DNA from: JANXUF01 sp043747685
Lineage (GTDB): Bacteria > Actinomycetota > Acidimicrobiia > Acidimicrobiales > Ilumatobacteraceae
Assembly (NCBI GenBank): GCA_043747685.1
Contig: JAYTOR010000228.1
Span: 1-13,845 of the forward strand
Length of the DNA: 13,845 bases
Direction: 5' to 3'
Below are positions 1 through 6,634 of the stretch, piece by piece; positions within the stretch are counted from its first letter, which is position 1, and each line of letters begins with the position of its first letter. A model generated the notes under the pieces. It had not been told where the DNA came from. It did not search any database and saw only the letters and a program-made list of their open reading frames with translations. The position numbers and the translations under genes were made by a program.

Positions 1-392
1 AACAGGCCGGCACCGACGAAGATCCAATAGCTGAAGGCGTTCAACCGGGGAAACGCCATGTCTCGTGCACCGATCATCAGCGGCACGAGGTAGTTACCGA
101 ACCCGGCCAGGACCGGGGTGTTGAACAGGAAGATCATGATCGTTCCGTGCATCGTGAACAACTGGTTGTAGGCGTCCGCTCCGACCACGGTTCCGTTCGG
201 TACGGCGAGTTGGGCACGCATCACCAGTGCCAGCAGCCCGGCGATGAAGAAGAAGATGAACGATGTGACGATATAGCGGATGCCGATCCGTTTGTGATCG
301 ACCGTCGTGAAGAATCCCAAGAGGCCGGGACGATCTGCCCACACCCGTTCGATCCGTTCGTCGACGGCGGATGGAATCTCCACCGAGGTCAT
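1..392 (-). CDS. ctaD: cytochrome c oxidase subunit I (N-terminal part, 3' end outside window)
   Basis: Catalytic subunit of an aa3-type haem-copper oxidase in the cytoplasmic membrane, which reduces O2 and pumps protons. About 130 N-terminal residues are visible, starting MTSVEIPSAVDERIERVW. They include the conserved FFTTVDHKRIGIRY entry to helix I, a first membrane helix (SFIFFFIAGLLALVMR), and helix II with the low-spin haem a ligand His in LFTMHGTIMIFLFNTP. The LVPLMIGARDMAFPRLNAFSYW stretch, split by the loop after helix II, is also typical. The ATG overlaps the stop of the upstream ctaC in an ATGA overlap, which supports this start and implies translational coupling. The remaining helices and the CuB site lie beyond position 1, so integrity of the whole gene cannot be judged. 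Family assignment is secure. Confidence 0.97.
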   Translation of the reverse strand, partial: MTSVEIPSAVDERIERVWADRPGLLGFFTTVDHKRIGIRYIVTSFIFFFIAGLLALVMRAQLAVPNGTVVGADAYNQLFTMHGTIMIFLFNTPVLAGFGNYLVPLMIGARDMAFPRLNAFSYWIFVGAGL

Positions 393-1366
393 TTAAGGCT
401 CTCCAGGTAGGCGGTGATCGCCGCAACCTGGGCAGCTGTCAGGTCGATCTGTGGCATCAGCGCACCTGCTTTGACCTGTTGGGTCGCTGTGAGCCAGCGG
501 ACCATGCCATCGGGCGTGTTCGGTAACGAGTCCGATGCCAAGGTCTGGCGGCTCCCGACGTGGGTGAGATCGGGCCCGACCGTCCCGATGGCTGCCGTCC
601 CAATGATCGTGTGGCAGCCTGCGCACGACGTCGTCGCCACGAGCTGGGCACCTTGGCGTTGCTGTGCCGTCTGCGCTGCGACTCCCGGTGTGCGGCTCGA
701 CGCCAACCAGGCCTCGAAGTCCGCTCGTGTTTGGACGATCACGATGAACGCCATCTTGGCGTGCTCGATCCCACAGAATTCGGCGCACTGGCCGCGGAAG
801 ATTCCGGTCTGTGCTGCGATGAACGTCATATAGTTCGTTTCGCCGGGGATGACGTCGCTCTTGCCGTTGAGCTGGGGAACCCACAGACTGTGGACTACAT
901 TGTCTGATCTCAGGGCGATCTGCACGCTCTCGCCGACGGGGACATGGATCTCGTTCGCCGTGACGACACCATCGTTCGGGTAGCTGATTCGCCACCACCA
1001 GTCCTTGGCGTCGACATCGATGTGCACTCTGGCGGTTGCTGCTTGCAGCGAATCACTGACGCGTACAGTCTGCACTGCGATGATCCCGAGCACGATGACC
1101 GGCAGCAGCAGACCTCCGTACAGCAAGAACCGCCGATCGACACGATCGTCGAGCAGATCGCCGCGTAGGGACACACCGCTGTCTGAGGACGTGTCGGGAC
1201 CCGGGCTGCGCCGTCTGCGCATCGCCGCCACGATGACGAAGGCGATCACGGTGACATAGACGGCTACGGCCAACGCGAACATGAGCCACCACAGGTCACT
1301 GATGCGGTTGGCCTGTGGCGATTTTCCGTCGAGCATCGACGGCGACGCCGAGGAACACGCCGACAA
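389..1366 (-). CDS. ctaC: cytochrome c oxidase subunit II with fused cytochrome c domain (caa3-type); signal peptide split by frameshift
   Basis: Accepts electrons at CuA and passes them to subunit I. Counting from the TTG at 1366 (325 residues): Cys4 is the lipobox Cys in LSAC. Transmembrane helices lie at about 26-48 and 81-100. The aromatic WWW patch is at 123-125. CuA ligands are H159, C194, E196, C198, H202 and M205 (in NVVHSLW and CAEFCGIEHAKM). A C-terminal class I cytochrome c has CAGCH at 248-252 and a likely axial Met304. The TTG encodes the Leu of the lipobox, so it is probably not the true start. The frame is open only back to 1405, giving SLIVAIVAIVGALSAC-like hydrophobic residues without an ATG. 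A good start (ATG 1478) sits in another frame across a duplicated 10-mer, so the gene is either frameshifted or initiates at a non-ATG codon. The 3' end overlaps ctaD by 4 bp. Confidence 0.93.
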   Translation of the reverse strand: MSACSSASPSMLDGKSPQANRISDLWWLMFALAVAVYVTVIAFVIVAAMRRRRSPGPDTSSDSGVSLRGDLLDDRVDRRFLLYGGLLLPVIVLGIIAVQTVRVSDSLQAATARVHIDVDAKDWWWRISYPNDGVVTANEIHVPVGESVQIALRSDNVVHSLWVPQLNGKSDVIPGETNYMTFIAAQTGIFRGQCAEFCGIEHAKMAFIVIVQTRADFEAWLASSRTPGVAAQTAQQRQGAQLVATTSCAGCHTIIGTAAIGTVGPDLTHVGSRQTLASDSLPNTPDGMVRWLTATQQVKAGALMPQIDLTAAQVAAITAYLESLK

Positions 1367-1478
1367 CGCCCCGACGATCGCGACGATCGCGACGATCAGC
1401 GACGATCAGCGACGTCGTACGTCTGCGTGTCAGCGGGGTCCTGCAATGTGCGCCTCGCGGAATCACGCCTTCCACCAT
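1367..1478 (-). other. out-of-frame N-terminus and signal peptide of ctaC
   Basis: Starting at ATG 1478, inside the end of qcrA, the reading frame gives MVEGVIPRGAHCRTPLTRRR followed by TTSLIVA. It then leaves the oxidase frame within the repeated 10-mers at 1390-1409. Removing one 10-nt copy joins it to the ctaC frame and yields a classical lipoprotein signal peptide: Arg-rich n-region, hydrophobic SLIVAIVAIVGAL, lipobox LSAC. I infer that this is the original 5' end of ctaC. Which start is used in the cell cannot be read from the sequence. Confidence 0.6.
1372..1409. repeat. tandem 9/10-bp repeat inside the ctaC signal-peptide region
   Basis: On the plus strand there are two copies of CGACGATCG (1372-1380, 1381-1389), then two copies of CGACGATCAG (1390-1399, 1400-1409), then CGACGTCG. 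The units are nine or ten bases, so gain or loss of a 10-mer changes the frame of ctaC, whereas gain or loss of a 9-mer does not. Confidence 0.9.
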
Positions 1479-2302
1479 CCAGGCCCGACCGGTTCGCTGA
1501 AATCGCCAGACACCCGCAGTAAGCCGTCGGCATCAACCACCAGCGGCAATTGCGGCAACGGCCATGCGGCCGGTCCGCTGACCGGCAATGCCCCGCGCAA
1601 TACGTCGAAACTCGACTGATGGCACGGGCAGAGCAATTGGTGGCTGTCGGCCTGATAGAGACCGACAGGGCATCCGGCGTGTGTGCAGACCTTCGAATAG
1701 GCCATCAAGCCGTTCGGAGCCCAACTCGCCCGGCTGGGCGGCAGGCGGAGCAGTCGTGGATCGACGCGAACCAGGACGGCCTGGGCGTCGGCAGCTCCGA
1801 CTGCGCCCTCCGGGAACACCGTCAGCAGCCCGTCTCCCGGAACGTCGGTGGCCTTCACCGGTGCGCCGTCTTCTGTCACTACACGCACACCGTTCTTCCA
1901 CGCCGTGTGCAGGAGATCTTTGCCAGGTTTCGGCCCCAAGGACCTCAGCGGTGACAACAGTGCGACGCCGAGCGCGCCGCCTGCGGCGACGGCGGTACGC
2001 CTCAACCACACGCGTCGGGCCACGGTCTCGCCGCGACCGAGGCCTTCGTCGAGGGCAACGATTTCTTCAGGGGTCGCCCGCAGTGGCGTGCGAGCCTCGC
2101 TGTGCTCGCCGGCGCCGAGCAGTGTGTTGGCCCACACCACCAGACCCAATCCGATCCCTCCAAACGCCATCGCCAGCGACAGACCCTCGAGCTGCGTGTG
2201 TTGTCCCGTCAGCGAGAACGAAATCACGAACCCGACGGCACCAATTGCGGCAACGCAGAAGACGCCGATCGCCAGCCGCTCAACGCCGCGCCTATCGTTC
2301 AC
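1463..2302 (-). CDS. qcrA: Rieske iron-sulfur subunit of the cytochrome bc complex, actinobacterial three-helix type
   Basis: The 279-residue protein carries the [2Fe-2S] centre that transfers electrons from menaquinol to cytochrome c in complex III. Ligand motifs CTHAGC (206-211) and CPCHQS (225-230) supply two Cys and two His plus the disulfide cysteines, and are intact. Hydrophobic helices lie at about 10-31, 41-62 and 102-118. Three helices before the Rieske fold is typical of actinobacterial QcrA, in contrast to the single anchor of proteobacterial Rieske proteins. An Arg-Arg pair (WLRRTAVAAGGALG) before the third helix resembles a Tat signal, as known for this family. The start ATG overlaps the qcrC stop (ATGA). 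The stop lies just after the reconstructed ctaC start at 1478. No qcrB (cytochrome b) follows, which is unusual because qcrB normally does. Confidence 0.95.
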   Translation of the reverse strand: MNDRRGVERLAIGVFCVAAIGAVGFVISFSLTGQHTQLEGLSLAMAFGGIGLGLVVWANTLLGAGEHSEARTPLRATPEEIVALDEGLGRGETVARRVWLRRTAVAAGGALGVALLSPLRSLGPKPGKDLLHTAWKNGVRVVTEDGAPVKATDVPGDGLLTVFPEGAVGAADAQAVLVRVDPRLLRLPPSRASWAPNGLMAYSKVCTHAGCPVGLYQADSHQLLCPCHQSSFDVLRGALPVSGPAAWPLPQLPLVVDADGLLRVSGDFSEPVGPGWWKA

Positions 2303-3066
2303 GTTCGCGTCCCGACGAGGCGCAATAGGGCTATGAGCACAGCGAGCCCGATCAGCGCCGCCGCACCCTCGGCCAGCGGTCCGAGATGCCAGAGTGATTG
2401 TCCACCGGCGTCATCGGGATTCCTCAGATCATGGACATACGCCACAACATCGTTCAGTTGCGTTGCGCTGAATGCGAGGTGCCCGAACACCGGCATGGTT
2501 GACGGACCGACTCGGATGGCCTCGGCGATCTGCGTCGGTGTCGCCGACGTCAACGACGGCGCATTGCCGAATCGCAACGCCCCGCCATCGCCGGCCCACT
2601 GATGGCACGCCGCGCACTGTGCCCGATACAGCGTGCCGCCGGCTGCGACGTCGGCGCCGACGAGCGCAACGTCGGGAATGCCGGGACCGCCCGGAGCGAG
2701 AGTCGCAGCGTAGGCAACCAGCGCGGTGATCGTCGCTGCGTCGTACTTCGGTGTTTGACGTCGCGATCGTGCGGTGGAAGAATTCAGCGGCATCCTGCCA
2801 GTCGTCAGCTGATAATCCACGTCTGCCGATCCGACCCCTTGCAACGTCGGCCCCCTCGAAGTACCGGACGCATCAGCACCATGACAAACCGCGCAGTCTC
2901 GCAAAAAGACTGTTGGCGCATCGACTGGAACGGTGCTGTCGGTGGCTGATCGTTGGAGCCCGACGAACCCGCCGCCGATCCCGACGGCGAACATCGCAAC
3001 CAAGCAGTAGTTCCACAACGGTTTGGGGCTGAGACGAGCCGGCGTTCGATCCGAATAGGCAGTCAA
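2299..3066 (-). CDS. qcrC: diheme cytochrome c subunit of the bc complex
   Basis: A membrane-anchored diheme cytochrome c that passes electrons from the Rieske/cytochrome b core directly to the oxidase in actinobacterial III-IV supercomplexes. From the TTG at 3066 it has 255 residues. The N-terminal helix is at about 18-37. The first haem site is CAVCH (58-62) with likely Met ligand M92 (GRMPL). The second is CAACH (151-155) with likely M191 (STMPVF). A C-terminal helix lies at about 233-250, before VGTRT. Haem count, both anchors and length fit QcrC. The frame stays open upstream to about 3627, but that stretch has no QcrC-like features. I chose TTG 3066 because it overlaps the stop of a leader ORF that has a strong ribosome binding site (TTGA overlap), implying coupled translation. 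The start is inferred; the family is secure. Confidence 0.88.
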   Translation of the reverse strand: MTAYSDRTPARLSPKPLWNYCLVAMFAVGIGGGFVGLQRSATDSTVPVDAPTVFLRDCAVCHGADASGTSRGPTLQGVGSADVDYQLTTGRMPLNSSTARSRRQTPKYDAATITALVAYAATLAPGGPGIPDVALVGADVAAGGTLYRAQCAACHQWAGDGGALRFGNAPSLTSATPTQIAEAIRVGPSTMPVFGHLAFSATQLNDVVAYVHDLRNPDDAGGQSLWHLGPLAEGAAALIGLAVLIALLRLVGTRT

Positions 3067-3185
3067 TCGACATACCCACCATCGACCGCTGATCGCAGCA
3101 CATGGCGTTCGGGCGCCTGTGTCTGCTGAGCCGTCGCATCGCCTGCCGGCGCGCAGGTCGACCACCAGGGGCGACAGCTCGGCAT
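3063..3185 (-). CDS. 40-codon leader ORF coupled to qcrC
   Basis: A short ORF, MPSCRPWWSTCAPAGDAT through SAVDGGYVD, begins at an ATG preceded by GAGGAGG with a 6-nt spacer. It ends with a TGA that overlaps the TTG start of qcrC. No membrane segment or known domain is visible; there are two Cys (positions 4 and 11) and a WW pair. The ribosome binding site is the strongest I found in the window and has no other gene to serve. The likely role is to load ribosomes for qcrC by coupling, or to act as a regulatory leader peptide. It could also be a frameshifted N-terminus of qcrC. Confidence 0.6.
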   Translation of the reverse strand: MPSCRPWWSTCAPAGDATAQQTQAPERHVLRSAVDGGYVD

Positions 3186-3191
3186 GGCAAA

Positions 3192-3198
3192 CCTCCTC
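3192..3198 (-). promoter_or_regulatory. strong ribosome binding site of the qcrC leader ORF
   Basis: The minus strand reads GAGGAGG, then TTTGCC, then ATG (3185). This is a near-complete anti-Shine-Dalgarno match at ideal spacing, and it decides that translation of the operon begins at the leader ORF and not at the far-upstream open frame. Confidence 0.75.
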
Positions 3199-3360
3199 GT
3201 GATCAACGGCAATCTCGGGTTTCGACTGGCTTCGCATCGTCCGAGAGAGATCCCCATCTCTGGCCGAAGAACAACAGCGTTCGCCAAGGTACCCCGTCGA
3301 ACGGTGTCTCATACCCCGAAAGGTTCGTCGAGGCGCTGGACAAGCGTGTGCATGCACGCA

Positions 3361-3386
3361 TCCGGGTTTCGGCTCCGGGTTTCGGC
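3361..3386. repeat. tandem 13-bp direct repeat upstream of the small acidic protein gene
   Basis: TCCGGGTTTCGGC occurs twice back to back (3361-3373 and 3374-3386). A related TCGGGTTTCG lies at about 3214. The repeat sits in the divergent spacer between the respiratory operon and the acidic-protein gene. A GTGCATGCAC palindrome (3348-3357) lies just before it. Role unknown; a protein-binding site is possible. Confidence 0.7.
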
Positions 3387-3409
3387 GATGGATCGTTTGG
3401 GGAACTGAT

Positions 3410-3649
3410 GTGTTCGTGAGCGATACCGACGAATCAAACGATGCAATCGAAGCAGACCCGATCGACCGGGAGGCGGCGACGATCGACCCCAGGTCGGAGG
3501 ACGCCCCTGACCAGATCGCCGAGCTGGTCGAACACGCCGAAGAACTCGGCCGCAATGTCGGCGACTCGCCCATTGCTCCCGCTGACGAGACGGCGACCGA
3601 GGAAACCGCAGATGACCCGGCCGTCACGGGTGAGATCGATGGCGACTGA
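3410..3649 (+). CDS. small acidic hypothetical protein
   Basis: Seventy-nine residues, very rich in Asp and Glu with many Ala, almost no aromatic residues and no predicted membrane segment. The sequence includes DQIAELVEHAEELGRNVGD, which could form one amphipathic helix. The rest looks disordered. Two in-frame GTG codons (3410 and 3416) are possible starts. A GGGGAA stretch about 8-12 nt upstream is a modest ribosome binding site and fits the second GTG slightly better. It is divergent from the respiratory operon and tail-to-tail with the next gene, overlapping its end by 26 bp. I do not recognise the family. The strongly biased composition argues that it is a real gene, but one this short could still be spurious. 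Confidence 0.55.
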   Translation: MFVSDTDESNDAIEADPIDREAATIDPRSEDAPDQIAELVEHAEELGRNVGDSPIAPADETATEETADDPAVTGEIDGD

Positions 3650-4571
3650 TGTTCCGCAGCTGACGACCGACGGCCATTTTGTCGTCATCGGCGGTCACCT
3701 CGTTCCAGTTCGACGAATTCGTCGGGGTGACCCGCCACCCGTTGCCCATCGGGTCGGTCATCGCCTCGACGATCTCGTCTGAGATCATCGTCGAGATCTG
3801 CGCCCTCGAGCCGGTGTTGCGAATCCAGGCGTAGAAGACGCTGTCGTTGTCGCAATCGACGGGGAAGTCGTAGTCGCTGTAGGTCGCATAGGAATGGGCG
3901 CCGTTCAGTCCTGGCGGGGTCGACAGCGTTGCGCCGCCGACACGCTGCGGTAGCAGCACGATGTACAGCGCGGTGGTGAGGTCGTCATCGGGTTCCGGCA
4001 CTATGTCATTGTCGATGAGCCTGAGCACGAGGTTGCCGGCATCGCTCGCTTTGACGGGGTTCGGAGGGTCGCTGTTGGTGATCGGCACGACACGATCGAC
4101 GTATGCGCCATTCGCCCCGAGCTGTTTTGCGGCGTCGAAGTACGGACCGGCGCAGATGGACTTGACGTCGTTGAGCACCTGGCTCATCGTCACCGGCGGC
4201 GCGGTACCAGCCAGTTCCCGTCCCCAGAAGACGAGGCGCAGCTTCACAGAGCTGAGTACCGGTCCTCCGAGGTACTGAAGGGACTGGTTCGCCAGATCGC
4301 CCGTACCGTTGCACGTCTTGTCGACGATGTACTGGCCACCGGAGCCGGGAGCAGCGCCGGTCGGGCTGCTGTCTTGGATCGCGCGGTGCACATCGGCTGC
4401 GGCAACGAGGTCGTCGGCCCCAACGGTTTCGCTCCCGTTGGTCGTCACGCCCATTCCCTGGGCGAGCACGAACGCTCGTCGCTTCGGTCGGTTGTCCTTG
4501 GGACGTTGGACGCTCGTCATGACGGCCGGCGACGTTTCGATGTTGCTGCCGGATGACGCTTTCTGGCTCAT
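3624..4571 (-). CDS. exordium-like / metalloprotease-like hypothetical protein with altered active-site motif
   Basis: From ATG 4571 it has 315 residues (TTG 4592 would add seven). The N-terminal 35 residues are polar and basic (QRPKDNRPKRRAF) with no clear signal peptide. The core has YLGGPVLSSVKLRLVFWG (about 100-118), a segment ICAGPYFDAAKQLGANGAY, and near the end ISDEIVEAMTDPMGNGW. This order resembles secreted exordium-like proteins of bacteria and plants. In what I recall of that family, the last motif is a zinc-peptidase-like SHELxEAxTDPxGxGW. Here the first His is Asp (SDE), so metal binding through HExxxE would be lost. The C-terminus also ends soon after WNEVTADDD with an unconserved basic tail, where relatives continue. 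It may be a decayed copy. Function is unproven, and the family link is from motif memory. Confidence 0.6.
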   Translation of the reverse strand: MSQKASSGSNIETSPAVMTSVQRPKDNRPKRRAFVLAQGMGVTTNGSETVGADDLVAAADVHRAIQDSSPTGAAPGSGGQYIVDKTCNGTGDLANQSLQYLGGPVLSSVKLRLVFWGRELAGTAPPVTMSQVLNDVKSICAGPYFDAAKQLGANGAYVDRVVPITNSDPPNPVKASDAGNLVLRLIDNDIVPEPDDDLTTALYIVLLPQRVGGATLSTPPGLNGAHSYATYSDYDFPVDCDNDSVFYAWIRNTGSRAQISTMISDEIVEAMTDPMGNGWRVTPTNSSNWNEVTADDDKMAVGRQLRNISRHRSHP

Positions 4572-4683
4572 GGACGACGAGAGGCTGTACAACCCGTCCG
4601 AGCCAACGGTCCTGGTTCTGTGAGGTTGCGTCGAGGCGGTGTGTTGCCACCCGAGACGTTCTGTTCAGGTGCGCAACCGCTCG

Positions 4684-4950
4684 CTAGAAATGCGAAGTCG
4701 CTGTTGCCAGAGTGAGGCCGGCGTCGCACAGCCAGACGGTCCACCGTTCGCCTTCGGAGGTGCGGGCGTCGGCGGGGACGCCTTGCAGATACGGAGCCAT
4801 CGGAGACAGCAGTGCATCGAGCACAAACGTCACGCACGCTCGGCCGGCGTGGATGCTCGTCATCTTCGTTGCTGCGACATCCGCAAAAACGCCACTGTCG
4901 CCGGCATAGCTCAGATCCAATGTGACTCGTCTGCCCCACACATCGCTCAT
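4684..4950 (-). CDS. hypothetical protein, 88 residues
   Basis: The ORF starts MSDVWGRRVTLDLSYAGDSG and ends LTLATATSHF. Its codon usage is GC-rich in third positions like the neighbours, and its mixed hydrophobic composition looks like a folded globular protein. The frame extends to another ATG at 4980. A GGGAACG about 11-17 nt upstream of ATG 4950 is a weak ribosome binding site. It lies between two damaged-looking genes, upstream of and antiparallel to the patatin fragment. I recognise no domain. A chance ORF or a fragment of a larger lost gene remains possible. Confidence 0.42.
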   Translation of the reverse strand: MSDVWGRRVTLDLSYAGDSGVFADVAATKMTSIHAGRACVTFVLDALLSPMAPYLQGVPADARTSEGERWTVWLCDAGLTLATATSHF

Positions 4951-5177
4951 CGATGGCGGTCGTTCCCGCACAGTCGGCATCTGAAACGTCTTCGCGCCAC
5001 GCCGTTGGTCAGGGCTCGTAGCGGGACCCGATTTTGATCATCACCTGCGAGAAGCGCGTTACAAGCAGCGGTGAGACGATCACAGTTCTTCCTCGAGAGT
5101 ACGGGCAGCGGAGCTTCAATGTTGCGATGGCGGGACAAGTAGACCCGTGACACAGCACCACGACCAAGGCACCTGCC

Positions 5178-5855
5178 GTGCCACGTTTCTTCGTTCCAGC
5201 GTGGCCACTGTGGCGTGATCTGCGCCGTCCGACGCCGTCGAAGATGTTGACTGTCGGTCTGGCGATGCTGCCTCACGGTTGGATCGACGTGCCTGGGCAT
5301 CTCACTCATCTCGGCGGACTGCTCTCTGCGTGGCCCGAACGAGATTTGTGGATAACAGCAGTGCGAAGCCGCGATGCGCGGCGGACAGTGTTCGGGCGCG
5401 AGCAGGTCGTCGCGACACCTGGCGAGGCAATTGCGGCCCCGTGTGCGATTCCTGGCCTCTTCAGACCCGTCACCATCGACCGGCGCCGCTACATCGACGG
5501 TGGAGCTCACTCGCCGACGAACGCCGACGTCCTTGTCACAGCCGGCGTCGATGCGGCAATCGTGTTGTCGCCGATGTCCGCTGGATCGGACGCACTCGGC
5601 ATGCGTCCGGACCATCTCGTGCGGACCTTTTTCCGACGGCGTCTCCAGGCCGAATGCGATGTGCTGACGCGCGCCGGCATCGCCGTTCACGTGCTGGAAC
5701 CCGACGCTGCGACGCTCTCATCGACCGGTGTCAATGCGCTCGACAACGGACGTGGACCACGCGTCGTACGCGACGCCTTCCTCATGGCCGGTGCCCGGAT
5801 CGCCAGCGATGGCGAACTCAGTGAGCTCCTGCGCACGAAGGCCCGTCGCGTATGA
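5178..5855 (+). pseudogene. patatin-like phospholipase, N-terminal nucleophile half missing
   Basis: The 225 residues from GTG 5178 match the second half of bacterial patatin-like phospholipases. They contain WPERDLWITAVRSRDARRTVFG (residues 52-73), CAIPGLFRPVTIDRRRYIDGG (89-109) with the catalytic Asp in the DGG motif (D107), HSPTNADVL, and VVLSPMS-like IVLSPMS. Family members begin with an oxyanion-hole glycine stretch (GxGGxxG) and a GxSxG nucleophile motif about 90 residues before this point. Neither is present here, and an in-frame TGA at 5148 closes the frame upstream. I found no GxSxG in other frames between 4.95 and 5.18 kb. Without the Ser of the Ser-Asp dyad it should be inactive as a lipase. 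Most likely it is a truncated remnant; if expressed, it is a non-catalytic fragment. Confidence 0.72.
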
Positions 5856-6092
5856 CGCATTCGGATACGAGCGTGAAACCGAGCTGACGCGGACCCCGCT
5901 CGGGGCCGGGCGGCTCGACCCGTCTGACCCTCAGGAACGTCAGCGAATCATCCGTTGCGGTCGTACCACCACTCGATAGGCGAGATGGCTTCCGGATGGC
6001 ACGCTGCGGATGTTTCAGTGGCGGCGCCACCGGGAAGGGTTGGCGACAGTGGAGACGTGCACGCTCGATCGATAGCACCCTCGAAAGGTTGA

Positions 6093-6527
6093 GTGGCTGT
6101 GACTGCGAGATGGCACTTACGGAGGGGAGTATCGCATCGTCCAGCTGACCCCCGTCACGATCTCACCGATATCGATCCGGACATGTTCGAAATGCTCCAG
6201 ACTGTCAGTGTCGAACTGGCCGGCGAATTGCACGCCCTCATCGCCAGTCGCGTGAATGTGCTGATTCGGCGGCGAACGCCGTTGCGGGTGGTGGAGTCTG
6301 CGATCTCCGTGCACGCCGTACGACTTCGATTTGCAGACGGCACGACATTGATCGTCCACGGCGCTCACGCCGGCGATGCGGGATTACTCGCTGCCGGACT
6401 GCGGTTCGGCGCTGTGACAGCAGCACGATGCGAGGTCGGCGTCGACGGCATACGCCTGCAATTCGCGTGCGCGCAGCGACCAAAACGGTTGTGGGTCGAT
6501 GTTCTCGGCCTCGACCAACCGGATTGA
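6093..6527 (+). CDS. hypothetical protein, 144 residues
   Basis: GTG start (GTG 6099 also in frame) with GAAAGG a few bases upstream. The protein is mixed alpha/beta. A helical stretch DPDMFEMLQTVSVELAGELHALIASRVNVLI is followed by a likely beta-rich domain (VVESAISVHAVRLRFADGTTLIVHG ... CEVGVDGIRLQFACAQRPKRLWVDVLGLDQPD, quoted in parts). There is no signal peptide, membrane helix or motif I can name. Coding character is good: high GC in third positions and a well-balanced composition. It is tail-to-tail with blh, with about 107 bp between them. A start at ATG 6182 (MFEMLQ) would drop the basic N-terminus. Function unknown. Confidence 0.65.
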   Translation: MAVTARWHLRRGVSHRPADPRHDLTDIDPDMFEMLQTVSVELAGELHALIASRVNVLIRRRTPLRVVESAISVHAVRLRFADGTTLIVHGAHAGDAGLLAAGLRFGAVTAARCEVGVDGIRLQFACAQRPKRLWVDVLGLDQPD

Positions 6528-6544
6528 TTTCGCCCGGTTCGACG

Positions 6545-6564
6545 GCGCTCCAAGTAGCGCTTTG
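6545..6564 (+). terminator. weak possible terminator after the 144-residue gene
   Basis: GCGCT-(CCAAGT)-AGCGC followed by TTTG, 18 bp after the stop of the upstream gene, in the convergent gap before the end of blh. The stem is only five pairs (six with a G-U) and the T run is short, so this is tentative. Confidence 0.3.
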
Positions 6565-6634
6565 CCACGCCGGAAACCACTCGGCGGTCGATGCCGGAGC
6601 TGAGGGCGTGTCGAGCATGCGGGGATCCTCGGCT

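Noticed and set aside
1588..2328. 246-codon plus-strand open frame opposite the Rieske gene
   Set aside because: Arg/Pro/Ser-rich shadow; the Rieske motifs on the other strand are unambiguous.
3067..3627. Open-frame extension of qcrC upstream by 187 codons
   Set aside because: No cytochrome or membrane features in the extension. It runs through the promoter region and antisense to the acidic-protein gene, and the leader ORF with its strong ribosome site overlaps it.
4947..5690. 247-codon minus-strand open frame opposite the patatin remnant
   Set aside because: Composition is Arg/His-rich and typical of antisense shadow frames in GC-rich DNA; the plus strand has clear patatin motifs.
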